From Parasponia andersonii (Eukaryota > Streptophyta > Magnoliopsida > Rosales > Cannabaceae), in NCBI GenBank assembly GCA_002914805.1, contig JXTB01000029.1, forward strand, positions 236,436 to 300,435: a DNA stretch of 64,000 nucleotides. The letters run 5' to 3'. Positions 25,056 to 35,621 of the stretch are shown in pieces. The notes beneath the pieces are model-generated. The model saw only the letters and a program-made list of their open reading frames with translations. It was not told where the DNA came from and searched no databases. Position numbers and translations under genes: made by a program. Each line of letters opens with the position of its first letter. Positions within the stretch are counted from its first letter, which is position 1.

Positions 25056-28000
25056 ATGGCAGACGGAAACTTGGTGACGGTCGCAGATCGGATCCTCCAG
25101 TTGTTGGGTCGTACAGAAATGGAGGAGACTGCCTTGCTCTGGGGTGCGGCCGACGAGTTTTCGCGTTTGGAGCAAACTATGGTAGTTGTCCGTACTAAAC
25201 TACTTGTTGCAGAGAAGAAGAAGCAGGAGGAAGAGGCTGAAAGCGATCAAGTCAGAAGTTTTCTCGAGACGGTTGAAACTGAACTTTATCATACCGATGA
25301 CTTGCTGGACGAAATCTCGACGATGGCTCTGCGAAGACGCAACATGTCTGAGGCCGGAAAGGTACTCACTTTCTTCTCAGTTACCTCAAACCAACTTGTT
25401 TTTAAGAGCAAAATGCGTTCTCAATTGAAGAAAGTGACGAAAAATATAACTGAGATGGTCGCAAAAGAAACGTCTTTGAATGATGAAGAGACTGGAGTCT
25501 GGGGAAGTACAAGGGAGATTGGGAGAAAAGAAAAACCGAGAACGGGGAGGGAGGCTCATTCTTTAGTTGTTGGGAGGGATTTTGAGAAGGGAGCAATCAT
25601 AGCAGAGTTGCTGAGAGACAATTTTGAGGAGAATGTATTGGTCATTCCCATTGTTGGTCCTGGAGGAGTAGGAAAGACTACACTTGCTGGACTCATTTAC
25701 AATGATGACAAGGTTCAAAGCCATTTTGATCTTAAAATATGGGTTTGTGTTTCTGTCGACTTTGATGTGAGAAAAATTCTGAAAAAAATTATTGATAGTA
25801 TAACGAGTGAGAAGCAAGAAAACCATGATATTGACCATTTGCCAATTCTTCTTCGAGGAAAGCGGTATCTCCTCGTACTTGATGATGTCTGGAATGATGA
25901 TCCAAGCAAATGGCAGGAGTTAAGAGACTTGTTATCGGTTGGTGCAAATGGGAGCAGAATCGTCATAACCACCCGTAGTAAAACAGTTGCAAGGATTACG
26001 GGTGATAAGCAACAATATGATTTAAGTCTTTTAGGTGAAGAGGATTCTTTGTCTCTATTATTGGAAGTGGCCTTTGAGCAAGGGCAACAGCTAACTGACC
26101 CTGAAATTATAAAGATTGGAAAAGAGATTGTAAAAAAGTGTGGGGGAAACCCTCTAGCTATAAGGGTAATAGGAAACCTTTTTGTTTCTAGAAATCCAGA
26201 AAGAACAGAGTGGCAGTCAGTCTATGTTAAAATGTTAAAGACATTTGGTAAAACTGATGAACAAAGTACATTTACTGAAGAACAAAGAATTATGGATGTA
26301 CTTCGAATTAGTTATGATGGTCTGTCAACTCCTTTGAAAGATTGTTTTGCTTACTGTGGTCTCTTTCCTAAAGATTATGAAATTGACGTGAAAACACTTG
26401 TAACCTTGTGGATGTCACAAGGATTTATAGAGTCTGATTCGAGAAAACATCTCGAGGATGTGGGTTATGATTACATTATGGATTTAATTGACAGATCAAT
26501 CATTGCAGGTACTCAGAAAGATGAGTGGGGCAAAATAACCAAATTCAAAATGCATAACTTATGTCATGATCTTGCAAGATTGATAGCTGGGAATAGTTGT
26601 GCATCTTTAGTTTTCAATGGGGAAAATTTGGATGGATTTCCTCGTCATGTATCATTTGATTTTCATTTAGATTCATCGTGGCAGATTCCAAATTCCTTGG
26701 CCAAATTAAAGAGGATTCGGAGTTTAATTTTGCCTAGGCAATTTCGACAGGCAATTGAAGGGAGATCAAGTGAGACAATTTGTGATAGATTTTTACAGTT
26801 CAAGTTCTTACGGATGTTGGATTTGCATAATTCGGGAATTAAGGTCTTACCCAATTCTATTGGTGAGTTGAAGCATCTAAGGTATCTGGATCTTTCCCAA
26901 AATGTAAATATCAAGGAATTGCCAACTTCAATTAGTAGGCTGCGAAATTTGCAAACTCTTAAACTCAATTATTGCAGTAATCTCAAGACATTGCCTAAAG
27001 ACATTAAGAAGTTAGTCGACCTGAGAAATCTTGAAAATGAGTCCTGTTACTGTTTGACTCATATGCCACGAGGACTAAGTGAACTACTTAATCTTCGGAT
27101 ATTATCAGAATTTGTGTTGAGTAAGGGCACTGCCTCTGTCTCAGACCAGAGTGGCAAGCTCAATGAACTACACAAGCTGAATGACTTAAGTGGCAAGATC
27201 AGAATTAAAAATTTGAGATGCTGGGAAGGTGATAAGACAGCAGAAGCAAATTTGTATGGAAAGCAGCATCTTCTATCCTTGGTATTGATTTGGGATATCG
27301 ACGCTGTTGTTGATCCATCTGATTGTGAAAAGTCACTAGAAGATCTTCGGCCGCATCCAAATCTCAGAGAACTGTCTTTATCTGCTTATAATGGCATCCA
27401 GTTTTCAACTTGGCTTCCGTTGCATACAAATCTTGTCAAATTTTCGTTATCAAGATGCCTCAGATGCCAATGCCTACCGCCACTAGATGACTTGCCTTCT
27501 CTTGAAGTATTGGTAGTGGATGAGTTGAAGGACCTGGAATACATTTCTGATGAAACATTCAGGATTGAATCAAGAACATTTTTTCCATCCTTGAAAGAGC
27601 TTCGGCTTACAAATTTGCCAAAACTAAAGGGATGGTGGAAAGGAGCATCTGACAACAGTGAAGAAGAAACTGAATTTCCTTGTCTTTCGAAGTTAATCGT
27701 CGAGGATTGTCCCAATCTGATTTCCATGCCTTTGTTTCCTCATCTAGAAGAGCTACTGGTGCTGAAAGACACCAGTTGGGAGCCATTCCGACAGACTATT
27801 GCAGCAAAAAAATGTTTTCCAAGAACATCTGAATCTGAAGCATCAACATCAACTTCTTCCACAGCTGTCTCTCTCTCCAAATTGAGTACTCTATGTATCA
27901 TTCATATGTCCAATAGTCAACCAAATATGTGGCAGTCTCTCCCCAGCCTCCGCTCTTTGACATTTGATCATCTTGCTGATGTAAATGCTTTCCTCAAAGG

Positions 28001-28253
28001 ACTTCAAAAAGTCACCAGCCTGCAACAACTCCATATTTGGCGCTGCAATAGTTTGAAGGAAATTCCTAGTTGGATCAGCAACATCAAATCACTTAGGACA
28101 GTTTCAATCAAGCTATGCCCCGATTTGGAAATAGCACCTGATAGACTTGGCTTCCTCGCCTCTTTACAATCGGTTGAGATTGAGGACTGCCCTATAGTTT
28201 CTCACATTGGAACCATGCTTGCTCAGGTATTGCTGATCCTTTTTACCTATTAG
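25056..28253 (+). CDS. CC-NB-ARC-LRR disease-resistance-like receptor (N2)
   Basis: RGA-type CNL of 1,065 residues from the ATG at 25056, chosen because MADGNLVTVADRILQLLG aligns with other NLR starts; an in-frame ATG at 24888 lies in repeat DNA. CC with ETELYHTDDLLDE. NB-ARC is complete: P-loop GPGGVGKTT (Gly201-Thr209), kinase 2 YLLVLDDVW (271-279), RNBS-B GSRIVITTRS, GLPL-like CGGNPLAIRVIG, RNBS-D CFAYCGLFPKDYEIDV. The MHD motif is M499-H500-N501. LRRs extend to the end and include LQQLHIWRC. The family acts as an ATP-switch sensor of pathogen effectors; no specificity can be read here. The stop lies inside what is an intron in the paralogues; splicing 28226 to 28321-28375 to 28974-28990 would give an alternative tail ending DDSIEI. 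Flank and gene are the closest match to N6. Confidence 0.93.
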   Translation: MADGNLVTVADRILQLLGRTEMEETALLWGAADEFSRLEQTMVVVRTKLLVAEKKKQEEEAESDQVRSFLETVETELYHTDDLLDEISTMALRRRNMSEAGKVLTFFSVTSNQLVFKSKMRSQLKKVTKNITEMVAKETSLNDEETGVWGSTREIGRKEKPRTGREAHSLVVGRDFEKGAIIAELLRDNFEENVLVIPIVGPGGVGKTTLAGLIYNDDKVQSHFDLKIWVCVSVDFDVRKILKKIIDSITSEKQENHDIDHLPILLRGKRYLLVLDDVWNDDPSKWQELRDLLSVGANGSRIVITTRSKTVARITGDKQQYDLSLLGEEDSLSLLLEVAFEQGQQLTDPEIIKIGKEIVKKCGGNPLAIRVIGNLFVSRNPERTEWQSVYVKMLKTFGKTDEQSTFTEEQRIMDVLRISYDGLSTPLKDCFAYCGLFPKDYEIDVKTLVTLWMSQGFIESDSRKHLEDVGYDYIMDLIDRSIIAGTQKDEWGKITKFKMHNLCHDLARLIAGNSCASLVFNGENLDGFPRHVSFDFHLDSSWQIPNSLAKLKRIRSLILPRQFRQAIEGRSSETICDRFLQFKFLRMLDLHNSGIKVLPNSIGELKHLRYLDLSQNVNIKELPTSISRLRNLQTLKLNYCSNLKTLPKDIKKLVDLRNLENESCYCLTHMPRGLSELLNLRILSEFVLSKGTASVSDQSGKLNELHKLNDLSGKIRIKNLRCWEGDKTAEANLYGKQHLLSLVLIWDIDAVVDPSDCEKSLEDLRPHPNLRELSLSAYNGIQFSTWLPLHTNLVKFSLSRCLRCQCLPPLDDLPSLEVLVVDELKDLEYISDETFRIESRTFFPSLKELRLTNLPKLKGWWKGASDNSEEETEFPCLSKLIVEDCPNLISMPLFPHLEELLVLKDTSWEPFRQTIAAKKCFPRTSESEASTSTSSTAVSLSKLSTLCIIHMSNSQPNMWQSLPSLRSLTFDHLADVNAFLKGLQKVTSLQQLHIWRCNSLKEIPSWISNIKSLRTVSIKLCPDLEIAPDRLGFLASLQSVEIEDCPIVSHIGTMLAQVLLILFTY

Positions 28254-29970
28254 TTAAACTGTGATCTCTCATTTACAAAATTTTTATAAACAATTTTTCT
28301 ATTTGCAGCTATCTGTGCAGGCACGACTAAAATATATTAGGAAACGAATTCATGCAGCCAATGACAGTCACGACGGTAAGTACACAGTTTTTTTAAATCT
28401 TAGTTTTCATTTTTCAAAACTGGAGCTTACTAGAAAAAGAGGATGTCTCAATCTGTCTCTGTTATAAGATCATGGTATTATCTCAGTCTAGTTGTTATGA
28501 TTGTTCGCTTTAGCTTTATCTTTTCATTGAAGGGGTTGTTTTATTTTTACTCGTGTCATTGCTCGTTCCTAGAATCTGTTTTCCTTCATTTTCAATAACA
28601 AGTTAGCTGAAAGAAAGAAATACAGAGGCGGAACAAAAAAGAATAAAGTTGAAACCTCTTCTAACTTCTTTATAAGCAAAAAGAATAAATAAACAAAGTT
28701 TCTTCCCTCTCCTTAATAGTTGACAGATATTTGTTGACATTCCTATCTTAAATCATAGTTTTAAATTATTATTACTTTTTAAACGTGTTTGAATTGGTCT
28801 GGAGCAGCGAGCTTCCATTAGCTCCAGTTATTATACTCTATAATAGCAGGCCATCTACAATATAATGACCAGGAGAGAAACATGAATCTCCACTATTTGT
28901 TATAATTGGGGGTTTTCCTACTTGTATATTCGTTTTTATTTTTGAAGTAAAATTGACTTTCATGATATTACAGATTCTATTGAAATATGAAGAAAACTTG
29001 AGCTAAAGGATTTTATCTCACTCATTACTGATCGACTATACCAACAATGGAGAAACATTAAGAGGTAATTATATATAATCCTGTATTTTTTTAATTTTAT
29101 TTTTTTTTTGGGTTTCTGAAAAGTTTTCATTGTGCAAATATATAATTTTTTTCTTTTAACATATTGAAGCAGGAATTTCGAGAATTGGTCATTTGTTTCT
29201 TTTCAATAAGACACAATATGATCTCAATTAGACCAGGATGATGAGCCACTGCATTTTCTTGTTGTGTTGACAACTGCATAGAAAGGAGTCTGACTTGACA
29301 CGGCAACTATCAAAGTAATATTATGATTGAGGAGAATAGTGGCAGAAAGAATATTGATGTTTAGTTGATGAGTTAGTTATTTCTGTTAGTGCCATGTCAG
29401 CAGACTGGGCTTTTCATCTGTATGATCTGTTGAGGGACAAAGTCTGGGCATTGAGGTAGATTATTATTTCATTTGTTCTTTGTAGACTAAAAGATCAAGA
29501 ATGCTCAAAGTAAGTTCGAAGAGAAGCTTATCGGTGTACTCAGGTCTTCGGTAATTTTTCGGAGAGGAAGTTCTGTAAGAGAGTTCATTGAGGATGCTGT
29601 TTTCTTTTGTGGATTCAAGCTTGCTGCTCTGCTAACTGTGGGTGTAGGCTTATGCTGAGCCATGTAAGTATTGGTGTCTTTGATCTTGCTATTTTATTGT
29701 TGAAGTAGTTTGGTTTTTCATTTTTAATTAATTTCAGTTTCTGATTCTATGAGGAACACGATTCATCTTTGACAATTAGTACTGTACAAAAGAACTTAAG
29801 AGAAATGACTGCACTGCAGAAGATTAAGATGAGGACATCCCTGGCTCAACAGGGTTTTGGAGAATCTTTGGGCTGGATAAAGCAATATGTTTAGCACACC
29901 ATCTAAGAAATACAAGGAACATCTTGAACAATAATGATCGCAGGAACATCTTGAACAATAACGGATTACT
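28254..29970 (+). repeat. NLR 3' flank of N2, shared with N6
   Basis: Colinear with about 61935-63620. Landmarks common to both are an exon-like GCACGACTAAAATATATT block after a polypyrimidine-AG, TTACAGATTCTATT, TAATAG(C/T)AGGCCATCT, GTGGCAGAAAGAAT, and GTACTC(A/G)GGTCTT. It carries possible downstream exons at 28321-28375 and 28974-28990. No independent gene seen. Confidence 0.75.
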
Positions 29971-29974
29971 GCAG

Positions 29975-30430
29975 CAGAAAAAAGAATTCCAAGAACATCT
30001 GAATCTGAAGCAGCAGCATCATCATCAACTTCTTCCACAGTTGCCCCTCTCCCGAAATTGAGTACTCTTATGTGTGATTCATATGTCCAACGGTAAACCA
30101 AATATGTAGCAGTCCCTTCCCAGCCTCCATTCTTTAACACTCGATCATCTTGCTGACATAAATGCTCTCCTTAAAGGACTTCAACAAGTCACCAGCCTGC
30201 AACAATTCCACATTTGGTGCTGTGATAGTCTGAAGGAAATTGTAAGATGGATCAGCAACATCAAATTGCTTGAGACAATTTCGATCAAGCTATGCCCAAA
30301 TTTGACAATATAGTCTGACAGGATTAGCCTCATCGCCTCTATGAAAAATGTAGAGATTGAGGACTGCCCTCAAGTTTCTCACATTGAAAGCATGCTTAAA
30401 GATATAATTCAAAATCCCCTGCTTGTTCAG
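29975..30430 (+). pseudogene. NLR 3' LRR fragment (N2/N6 type)
   Basis: Matches N2 from about its codon 910 to the end (CATCTGAATCTGAAGCA, CAGCCTCC, CTGCAACAATTCCACATTTGG, GATTGAGGACTGCCCT). In-frame TAG codons interrupt it (for example in ATATGTAGCAG and AATATAGTCTG), and frameshifts occur. The NB-ARC is absent. It continues into another copy of the downstream exon near 30523-30577, ending at a GGTAAG donor. Confidence 0.85.
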
Positions 30431-30984
30431 GTATTGCTTATCATTGTTATTTAGTAAACTTTCTTATTTTGTATTGGACACTTTTGTTAACGATTGGTCT
30501 GATTTGCAACTTTCTTTGCAGGCCCTGACTAAAAAATTTAAGAAACATGAATATGCAACAAAGGACTGTCACAATGGTAAGCATGCGGTTTTTTAAGCTT
30601 AGATTTTATTTCTCAAAATCTGGGCTTACTAGAAAAAGAAAATGTAAATTCTTCATTTTATCTCATCTTATTCATCTCAGTATCTCACTCTCTTCATATA
30701 ATTGTCATAATTATTAGCTGAACTGTTAGCTTTTTGTAGACTGTGGTGGTTTTGTTTTTTCTGATCTTTTCGAGTATCTCTGTCTTTCTTCATCTTCAAT
30801 AACAATGAAGGCTTTTTTGGAAGAAAATATTTTATATGAGATATCTTTTAGAGGCTTAGACGTCCTCTATAAATACAGGAAATCATCGACTTAAAAAAAG
30901 AAACAAATCCTATCCTAATTAAGGCAAAATACAATCTGATTTGATCATAATCTACAGCTCATAATCTGTGCTAATTACAAAATA
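30431..30984. other. Flank between NLR fragment and copia remnant
   Basis: First 350 bases resemble the N6 flank at 61950-62350. The rest (TATAAATACAGG near 30870 onward) may be LTR sequence of the adjoining copia remnant, but I could not define ends. Confidence 0.4.
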
Positions 30985-32570
30985 CAAGATAATCTACATT
31001 AAATAAAAAATATACTGTATGCAAAAATATTTTGCATTCCAAGCTTGTCTATCAATTGATTGAACATTCTTCTTTGCAAACTTTTTGTGAGAATATCTGC
31101 TAGTTGATGTTCTGATTGTACAAAGGGTGTGCATATGAGATCTGCTCCTAATTTCTCTTTCATGAAATGCCTGTCGATTTCCACGTACTTAGTTCTATCA
31201 TATTGAACAGGGTTATAAGCAATGTTAATGGCTGTTTTATTGTCACAGTATAACATCATAGGAAGGTTAAACTTTATCCTTAAATCGGTAAGTATAATTT
31301 TTAACCATAATAGTTAGCATACTCCCTGAGCCATCTCAAAACTCTGCCTCTGTACTTGATCTAGCAACTACAGTTTGCTTCTCTCCTCTATGTAACTAGA
31401 TTTCCACCAACAAATGTGCAATATCCTATAGTTGATCTTCTATCACTAAGTGATCCTGTCAAATCAGCAGAATCAGCATAAGCTTCAACTTTAAGGTTTT
31501 TATTTTTTTTGAACAAAATTTTTTACCCGGGACTTCCTTTAAGATATCTCAAGATACGATACACAACATCAAGATGAGATTTGAGAAGAGCATGCATGAA
31601 TTGACTCACTACACTCACATACACTCACAGAATAGGCGATATCTGGCCTTGTGTGTGAAAGGTAGATTAATTTTCCCACAAGTCTTTGATACATTCCTCT
31701 ATCCATAGATTCTTCTTCCTTTATTTCTCCTAATTTATGATTAGCTTCAATTGGAGTATCGCTAGGTTTACTCCCAAGCAAACCTGTTTCCTGCAGAAGA
31801 TCTTGAACATATTTTTGCTGGTTCAAAAAAATCCCTTGCTTAGATCTGGCCATTTCTATTCTTAGGAAATATCGGAGTTTTCTTAAATCTTTAATTTCAC
31901 TTCTACTCATCAATACCCTGGTGGAATATCCATATATACTTCTTCTTGCAATTCGCCATGTAGGAATGTATTTTTAATGTCAAACTGATGTAGTGGCCAA
32001 TCATAGTTAGATACTATTGACAGTAGGATTCTAATAGTGTTCATTTTTGCAACTAAAGCAAATGTTTCAAGATAATCAATTCCATAGGTCTGGGTGTACC
32101 CCTTTGCAACCAATCTAGCTTTGTGCCTCTCCAAGGACAACTTTCTGATGTAGTGGCCAATCATAGCTGGATGCTATTCCATACATTAGCCTTGTATTTA
32201 TTTGTGAAGATCCACTTCCATCCGACAACTTTCTTCTCTTGTGGCAAATTAACTAGTTGCCATGTGTGATTTTTCTCTAAAGCCTTCATTTCTTCGGCTA
32301 TAGTATCCTGCCAAGGTTTTAGTTTGAGTGCCTCACGAATAAATGAAATTTTCTATGATTTTATATGAAACAGAAAAACACGATACTCAGGAGAAAGATT
32401 TTTAAAGGAGACAAAGTTAGATATAGGATGAAGAGTATATGAACGAACCCTTTTTCTAAGTGCTATAGGAAGATCAAGATCATTAATGAGAGGATTTTCT
32501 GCTGAGTTTTCAGAAATTAGATTATTACTTTCATTACTTGATGCGGAGTCCACAATTGGAGGTGTTGGCT
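30985..32570 (-). mobile_element. Degenerate Ty1/copia pol remnant
   Basis: Reading the minus strand: an integrase-RT linker ending in YTLHPISNFVSFKNLSPEYR (32353-32570), the start of reverse transcriptase (HKARLVAKGYTQTYGIDYLETF, FDIKNTFLHGELQEEVYMDIPPGY; 31913-32164), later RT (EIKDLRKLRYFLRIEMARSKQGIF, 31569-31913) and RNase H (LYCDNKTAINIAYNPVQYDRTKY, 30999-31259). The catalytic YVDD region between PPGY and EIKDL is deleted and there are stops and shifts, so it is dead. A short duplication (GATGTAGTGGCCAATCATAG at 31988 and 32147) adds damage. Confidence 0.9.
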
Positions 32571-32930
32571 GAAGTATGGGCAAGTACCCGATTAAGAGCT
32601 TCATGATCTGGAGTAGTGGAATGGAAAATACTTCTGTAGTAATCCCCAATCACATTATGTATTCCAGATTCAGTGTCCCATAACTCCCCATTAAAGTTGA
32701 ATGTGCGCTTGATAGGATTTGTCTTCTTGCGTGATAAGGCCTTATTGTGGAAGAACGTAGTATTAAGATCACCAGCTTTTAACCAAGAAACACGAGATCG
32801 TTTATGCCAGTAAGCTTCCTCCTGAGCCAATAAATCACCCAGAATATTTTCACAACGTGATCGTTCTTGATAATGGTCTGGACTTGTATCCATCGAGTTG
32901 GCAAGAGTAGCAACGTGCGTTTAGACCAAA
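32534..32930 (-). mobile_element. LINE (non-LTR) polymerase fragment
   Basis: The frame 32534-32893 contains LLAQEEAYWHKRSRVSWLKAGDLNTTFFH and, downstream, RTFNFNGELWDTESGIHNVIGDYYRSIFHS. This is the conserved stretch between endonuclease and reverse transcriptase of plant L1-type LINEs. It abuts the copia remnant near 32570 in the same orientation, without its own ends. Confidence 0.85.
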
Positions 32931-33031
32931 GAGATTTGTTTATTAAAGCCTCTATATTTTTGCTGATGCCAGGAAGAAAGTGAGGCAGAGCGTCGATGCA
33001 AATTTGATAAAACCTACTGTAGAGACTCTGT

Positions 33032-33610
33032 AGATCAGAATCCATATAAGGATCAATATAAGGATCAAGATAATAATCATGTAATTCAAATTCATTCTGT
33101 TCATATTCTTTGGATAAATAAGAGATTGCTTTTCCCTCGTGATCATGAATGAATAATATATTATGATTAGTCCAAAGAGATGATTCATGAATCGAGAAAA
33201 CTCTCTTGTGATACCATGAAGATGGTCCTAAATAATCCAAAGGAATTATGTATTTGATATAATCATCAAATGATATAGTGCATAAATTTTGTGAATAATG
33301 AAAACCAAAATATTAGTTTAATACTGTTTTTATTTCACTGGAGATTCCACTATTATTTTGGTTTTCATTATTCACAAAATTTATGCAATATATTATTTGA
33401 TGATTATATCAAATACATAATTCCTTTGGATTATTTAGGACCATCTTCATGGTATCATAAGAGATTTTTCTCAATTCATGAATCATCTCCTTGGACTGAT
33501 CATAGCATATTATTCATTCATGATCACGAGGGAAAAGCAATCTCTTATTTATCCAAAGAATATGAACAGAACGAATTTGAATTACATGATCCTTATATGG
33601 ATTCTGATCT
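33032..33610. repeat. Near-perfect inverted repeat with coding potential
   Basis: Left arm about 33032-33315, right arm about 33351-33610, with a spacer of some 35 bp. The right arm read on plus and the left arm read on minus encode almost the same peptide (DYLGPSSWYHKR, FSIHES, FIHDHEGKAISYLSKEYEQ, NEFELHD). The left copy has a small internal duplication adding a YLDPYIDP-like insert. The plus copy ends at a stop after EEEINERIENY. I do not recognise the source protein; its codons are AT-rich, as in organelle genes, but I could not match it to one. Transcription would give a long hairpin. Confidence 0.85.
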
Positions 33611-33822
33611 TGAGGAAGAAATAAATGAAAGGATTGAGAATTATTGATTTATCCGAGAATCGTAAAAATATTGGACCCCCCCCCTGTCAATTTGATATCT
33701 CTTAACGGCACAAAGCTTAGCTGGAAAGCTAATTATGCAAATATTGACTTTAAATTAAACTTAATATTGTCATCACCTTAATATCTTCTCTGTCTCAGAT
33801 TCAGCTCTCAAATTTTGTTTCA

Positions 33823-34930
33823 ATGGCTGCAAGAGGAAATCTGTGTGTTGTTGCGAATTGGGTTCTCGGAATGTTGGGTGCGGAAGATTGGATCGGTAGG
33901 GGGTGTACTGGACGACCTCGTGGGACTCGAAAACGCCATTTCAGTGCTCGAACCTCTGCTTCTTGACGCGGAAAAGAAGGCTGCTGATGACGAAAGAATC
34001 AAAGATTGGCTGATGGGACTTGAAGTGGGACTCTACGAAGGTGATAACTTGCTGGAAGAGTTAGCGAGCGAAGCTAATACACTGTCCAAACAGGTACGTA
34101 GTTGTTTCTGCTCAACTACCCTGCCAGTTTCCCAGCTCAATGTGCATCACAAAGTGAAACACATAAGTTCGAGACTGCTTCCTGGAATTGAAGAAGAGGG
34201 AAGAGAGTTTGTTTTGGAAAAGCTCAGCGATAAAGAAATCCGAATACCAAGTCGAATGGAGGAGGATCACTGGTTTGAAGTCGGAGGAGGAGCAGTTATT
34301 AGTACCAGCGATATGGATAAAATGGCAATCATTGAAATTTTGTTGCATAGGGAATATGAATCTTATGGTTATAAAGTCGTGGTTCTTTGCCTATCTGGTA
34401 TGAAAGAATTAGAAACAACCAGGCTCGCTAGGGAGGTGTTTAATGATGAGAGGGTAACAAATCATTTTCTAAAAAGAATTTGGATATGCCTATCTAACGA
34501 GTCTCTCAGTAATCTTGAAACTTTACAACATGTAGCGGCATGTTTAGGTCATCGTAAGATGGAGGAAACTAAAGAATATTATATGAGGGCAAAGTTGATT
34601 GAACTCCTTGCTTCATCATTATCGGGAGTGAGATACCTTATAGTCTTAGATGGTGTATTGAAAGAAACAGATCTGTATTGTTTTCTCCTTGAAGTTTTTA
34701 TGGGAATCGGTGAAAGGGGGAGTAGAATAATTATAAATACAAGGGCTGACCCGCATCCCGTTAGAGCGACCATCCTACCATATTGTTGGGGTTGTCCAAG
34801 TGAAGATCATTATTGGTGTTTATTTGAAAAAATGGCTTTTGGTTTTGGAGGACAACTGCCAAAAACCAATCCATCCATCTGTCGTGTTAAGGAAACTCCT
34901 CTTTTCTTTATTCTTCAACACAACACATAA
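33823..34930 (+). pseudogene. Truncated, frameshifted NLR (N1 type)
   Basis: Starts MAARGNLCVVANWVLG at 33823 like N1, but the frame is lost near 33881: N1 has 14 bases between two AAGAT words that are absent here, as expected of a microhomology deletion. The coding then continues in the other frame (KIGSVGGVLDDLVGLENAI onward). The P-loop is dead in the same way as N1 (GMKELETTRLA) and kinase 2 reads LIVLDGV. The frame stops at 34930, before GLPL, ARC2, MHD and all LRRs, and none of these follow. Confidence 0.9.
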
Positions 34931-35621
34931 GAGAAATTAAGCTGTAATATTTATTTATGGATCTTACTTCAGTGTCTAGAACAACAACAAAGCAAAACAA
35001 AAGATCACTTCTTCATCTGCTGAGTAAGTTTTACAAGAAAACAGAATGAGTTGGCAGCATATAGAGATCATCTTTGAGCCTCATTTACTTTTGGAAAAGT
35101 AAAACGAATCAAACCTCCCAACCACTTGGGGGGAAAAAAAAGAGAGGGGGGGAGCAGCAAAGTTCTACCTCCCAAAAGAATATATATTCTTCTACTTTCT
35201 TTCTTTCTTCTTTTTTTTCCCCATTTCTTATTCACGTGATTTCCATGTTAGCTAATTATTTTGTCATAGATAAGTGATCACAAGCTTAATTCATAACAAA
35301 AACTAATGAACAAATATAAACATACGACTGCTTATCAATCCATGAAAATAAATACATAAGTAAAAGAGAAAAGACACCAATACTTGCTTTTTAAGGTCCC
35401 TTACTAGATTTGTTTCGGGCGAGTCTTTTCTACACTCCGTTCTTTGTCCATGAACGTGCTCTGTCTAGCTCTCAGTCCCTAGTAGGACAGGACTTCTCAA
35501 ACATTTTTTCATTTCCCAATCATCCAAACAATCCCTTCACATCATCCTCCTCTCACCATCTCAATATTTCTAAACCATTGCCAAATTAAAAAAAAAAAAA
35601 AAAAAAAATTAAAGCCAAACC
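34931..35621. other. Intergenic region upstream of D2
   Basis: AT-rich; includes a G-rich run near 35128-35155 and a roughly 25-base poly-A tract ending 13 bases before the D2 ATG. No gene seen. Confidence 0.6.

Noticed and set aside
33291..33647. Calling the hairpin peptide a plastid ycf or accD insertion
   Set aside because: AT-rich codons fit an organelle, but I could not align it with any plastid or mitochondrial protein, so the origin is left open.
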